Part shown: piece after piece, positions 63,723-64,000 of the stretch
Layout of the letters: each line of letters starts with the position of its first letter
How positions within the stretch are numbered: the stretch's first letter is position 1
Origin: Pseudooceanicola onchidii
GTDB lineage: Bacteria > Pseudomonadota > Alphaproteobacteria > Rhodobacterales > Rhodobacteraceae
DNA length: 64,000 bases
Assembly: GCF_004959925.1 (NCBI RefSeq)
Contig: NZ_SPUW01000002.1
Span: 930,001-994,000 of the forward strand
Reading direction: 5' to 3'
Notes under the pieces: generated by a model
What the model was told of the DNA's origin: nothing
Seen by the model: only the letters and a program-made list of their open reading frames with translations
Databases searched by the model: none
Made by a program: the position numbers and the translations under genes

Positions 63723-64000
63723 ATGACCGACCAGACAATTGACCCCGAAATCGTCCTTTACGAGCTGGATGGCGATGTGGCGATCATCACCCTGAACCGT
63801 CCCGAAAAGCGCAATGCCGTCAGTGACCGTCTGATCGCGGCGCTGGCCGAGGCGGTCAAGCGGGCGCAGGCCGAGGCCAAGGCGGCCGTGATCTGTGGCG
63901 AGGGCAAGCATTTCTGCGCCGGGCTGGACCTGGCTGAACACGTCAAGCGGACGCCGATCGAAGGGGTGCATCATTCGCGCCTGTGGCACGCGGTGTTCGA
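63723..64000 (+). CDS. Crotonase family protein (3' partial)
   Basis: The first 92 residues of an enoyl-CoA hydratase/isomerase family protein; the gene runs off the window. VAIITLNRPEKRNAVSDRLI is the family opening, and GEGKHFCAGLDLAEH contains the first part of the oxyanion hole. AATGAGG lies upstream of the ATG. It is divergent from the acyl-CoA ligase gene with 83 bases between, a pairing that fits hydration or chain cleavage of the CoA ester made by the ligase. Confidence 0.9.
   Translation, partial: MTDQTIDPEIVLYELDGDVAIITLNRPEKRNAVSDRLIAALAEAVKRAQAEAKAAVICGEGKHFCAGLDLAEHVKRTPIEGVHHSRLWHAVF

Overview
The window looks like chromosome of a marine Roseobacter-group alphaproteobacterium (Rhodobacterales). 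The evidence is a high G+C content with strong third-position G/C bias, a stand-alone F1 ATP synthase operon (atpHAGDC), an H-type lectin gene beside it, two VPLPA-CTERM proteins, three TRAP transporters, a CtrA-type box, and an intergenic REP-like element of a kind I recognise from this group. No insertion sequence, prophage, CRISPR array or rRNA was seen. One tRNA is present, tRNA-Ser(GCT).

Layout. 1-8.3 kb: the end of an OmpA-domain coiled-coil envelope protein, an M23 peptidase, clpA, gloB, a methyltransferase, and a Ca-binding RTX-type protein built from 17-residue repeats with a consensus CtrA box upstream. 8.3-15.4 kb: atpHAGDC with its terminator, an H-type lectin protein, and ychF. 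15.4-18.4 kb: a sulfotransferase-like gene, gmd, and a GDP-fucose-synthase homologue whose catalytic residues are changed. 18.7-24.4 kb: tRNA-Ser, then (minus strand) a 1648-residue secreted ExeM/NucH-type nuclease followed by a VPLPA-CTERM protein. 24.7-31.8 kb: a glutathione-peroxidase-like protein, then a minus-strand run dctP-dctQ-dctM, a PEP-mutase/isocitrate-lyase family enzyme, and a second, TAXI-type TRAP importer. 33.4-41.4 kb: a 2475-residue secreted protein that joins a nuclease, a predicted beta-propeller and a 5'-nucleotidase-like unit, again followed by a VPLPA-CTERM protein. 41.6-51.7 kb: an ABC exporter and a siderophore system (SIP reductase, FecE/FecCD/FecCD/SBP, a TonB-dependent receptor and an AraC regulator). 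52-61 kb: an RpiR regulator divergent from an eight-gene catabolic operon. 61-64 kb: an aromatic or fatty acyl-CoA module (SDR, feruloyl-CoA-synthetase-like ligase, crotonase).

How the genes work together. The two giant secreted proteins could degrade extracellular DNA, and the larger one could also release phosphate from the products. Each is paired with a surface-sorted VPLPA-CTERM protein in the same order, so the pair looks like a duplicated module. The siderophore genes form a complete uptake and reduction route. The 52-61 kb operon has the logic of the Puu gamma-glutamylation pathway (importer, glutamate ligase, oxidation to aldehyde, aldehyde dehydrogenase, amidohydrolase), but an iron alcohol dehydrogenase replaces the amine oxidase. 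It may therefore use an amino alcohol; this is the best candidate here for an undescribed pathway.

Limits: all calls come from reading translated sequence and recalled family motifs. No database search was run. Domain borders are approximate.
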